DNA of 5,679 nt, from NCBI GenBank assembly GCA_002772195.1, contig PCSG01000221.1, forward strand, positions 1 to 5,679. Reading direction: 5' to 3'. This DNA is from Desulfobacterales bacterium CG23_combo_of_CG06-09_8_20_14_all_51_8. GTDB lineage: Bacteria; Desulfobacterota; Desulfobacteria; Desulfobacterales; Desulfosalsimonadaceae. The notes beneath the pieces were generated by a model that saw only the letters and a list, made by a program, of their open reading frames with translations, searched no databases and had not been told where the DNA came from. This document shows positions 5,649 through 5,679 of this stretch, piece after piece; positions within the stretch are counted from its first letter, which is position 1, and each line of letters starts with the position of its first letter. The translations under genes and the position numbers were made by a program.

Positions 5649-5679
5649 TTTTATTCTTTTTTCAAGACCGCTCTGAAAA

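Overview
The window carries most of an ABC-2 type tripartite export operon, read entirely from the minus strand (right to left). The gene order is outer-membrane TolC-like channel, HlyD/AcrA-like periplasmic adaptor, ABC ATPase 1, ABC ATPase 2, ABC-2 permease. This is the layout of the YbhG-YbhF-YbhS(-YbhR) class of exporters, with the YbhF double ATPase split into two genes and a dedicated outer-membrane factor added. A secreted outer-membrane factor and a lipoprotein adaptor mean a Gram-negative bacterium. The moderate GC content and the style of the intergenic repeats (CCGG-rich hairpins and arrays of AGTGCCTAA/AGTGACTAA) suggest, as an inference only, a Desulfobacterota-like genome.

Layout: 4227-5638 is the outer-membrane channel gene, split by a -1 frameshift at a run of nine G (+ strand) at 5320-5328. 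3328-4227 is the adaptor, whose start overlaps the channel stop (TGATG). 2389-3318 is ATPase 1, 9 bp after the adaptor. 2247-2388 is filled almost entirely by a 107-bp inverted-repeat element. 1476-2234 is ATPase 2, and 360-1469 is the permease, 6 bp after it. 1-359 has no intact gene: it holds a longer relative of the same inverted-repeat element (104-352), inside which lies a short possible remnant of a four-helix-bundle (S23/IVP-like) gene, and a REP-like pair of hairpins (1-68).

How it works together: the two ATPases are expected to pair at the inner membrane and drive the permease, while the adaptor bridges to the outer-membrane channel. Their motif losses are complementary. ATPase 1 keeps LSGG but has Pro in place of the H-loop His; ATPase 2 keeps the His but has LPLG in place of LSGG. 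In a head-to-tail dimer both losses fall in the same nucleotide site, which predicts an obligate heterodimer with one catalytic and one degenerate site. A second permease (YbhR-like) would be expected beyond the left edge but is not in the window.

The points most worth a second look are the homopolymer frameshift in the channel gene, the complementary ATPase degeneracy, and the two related inverted-repeat elements sitting inside and at the end of the operon, one with a possible gene remnant.
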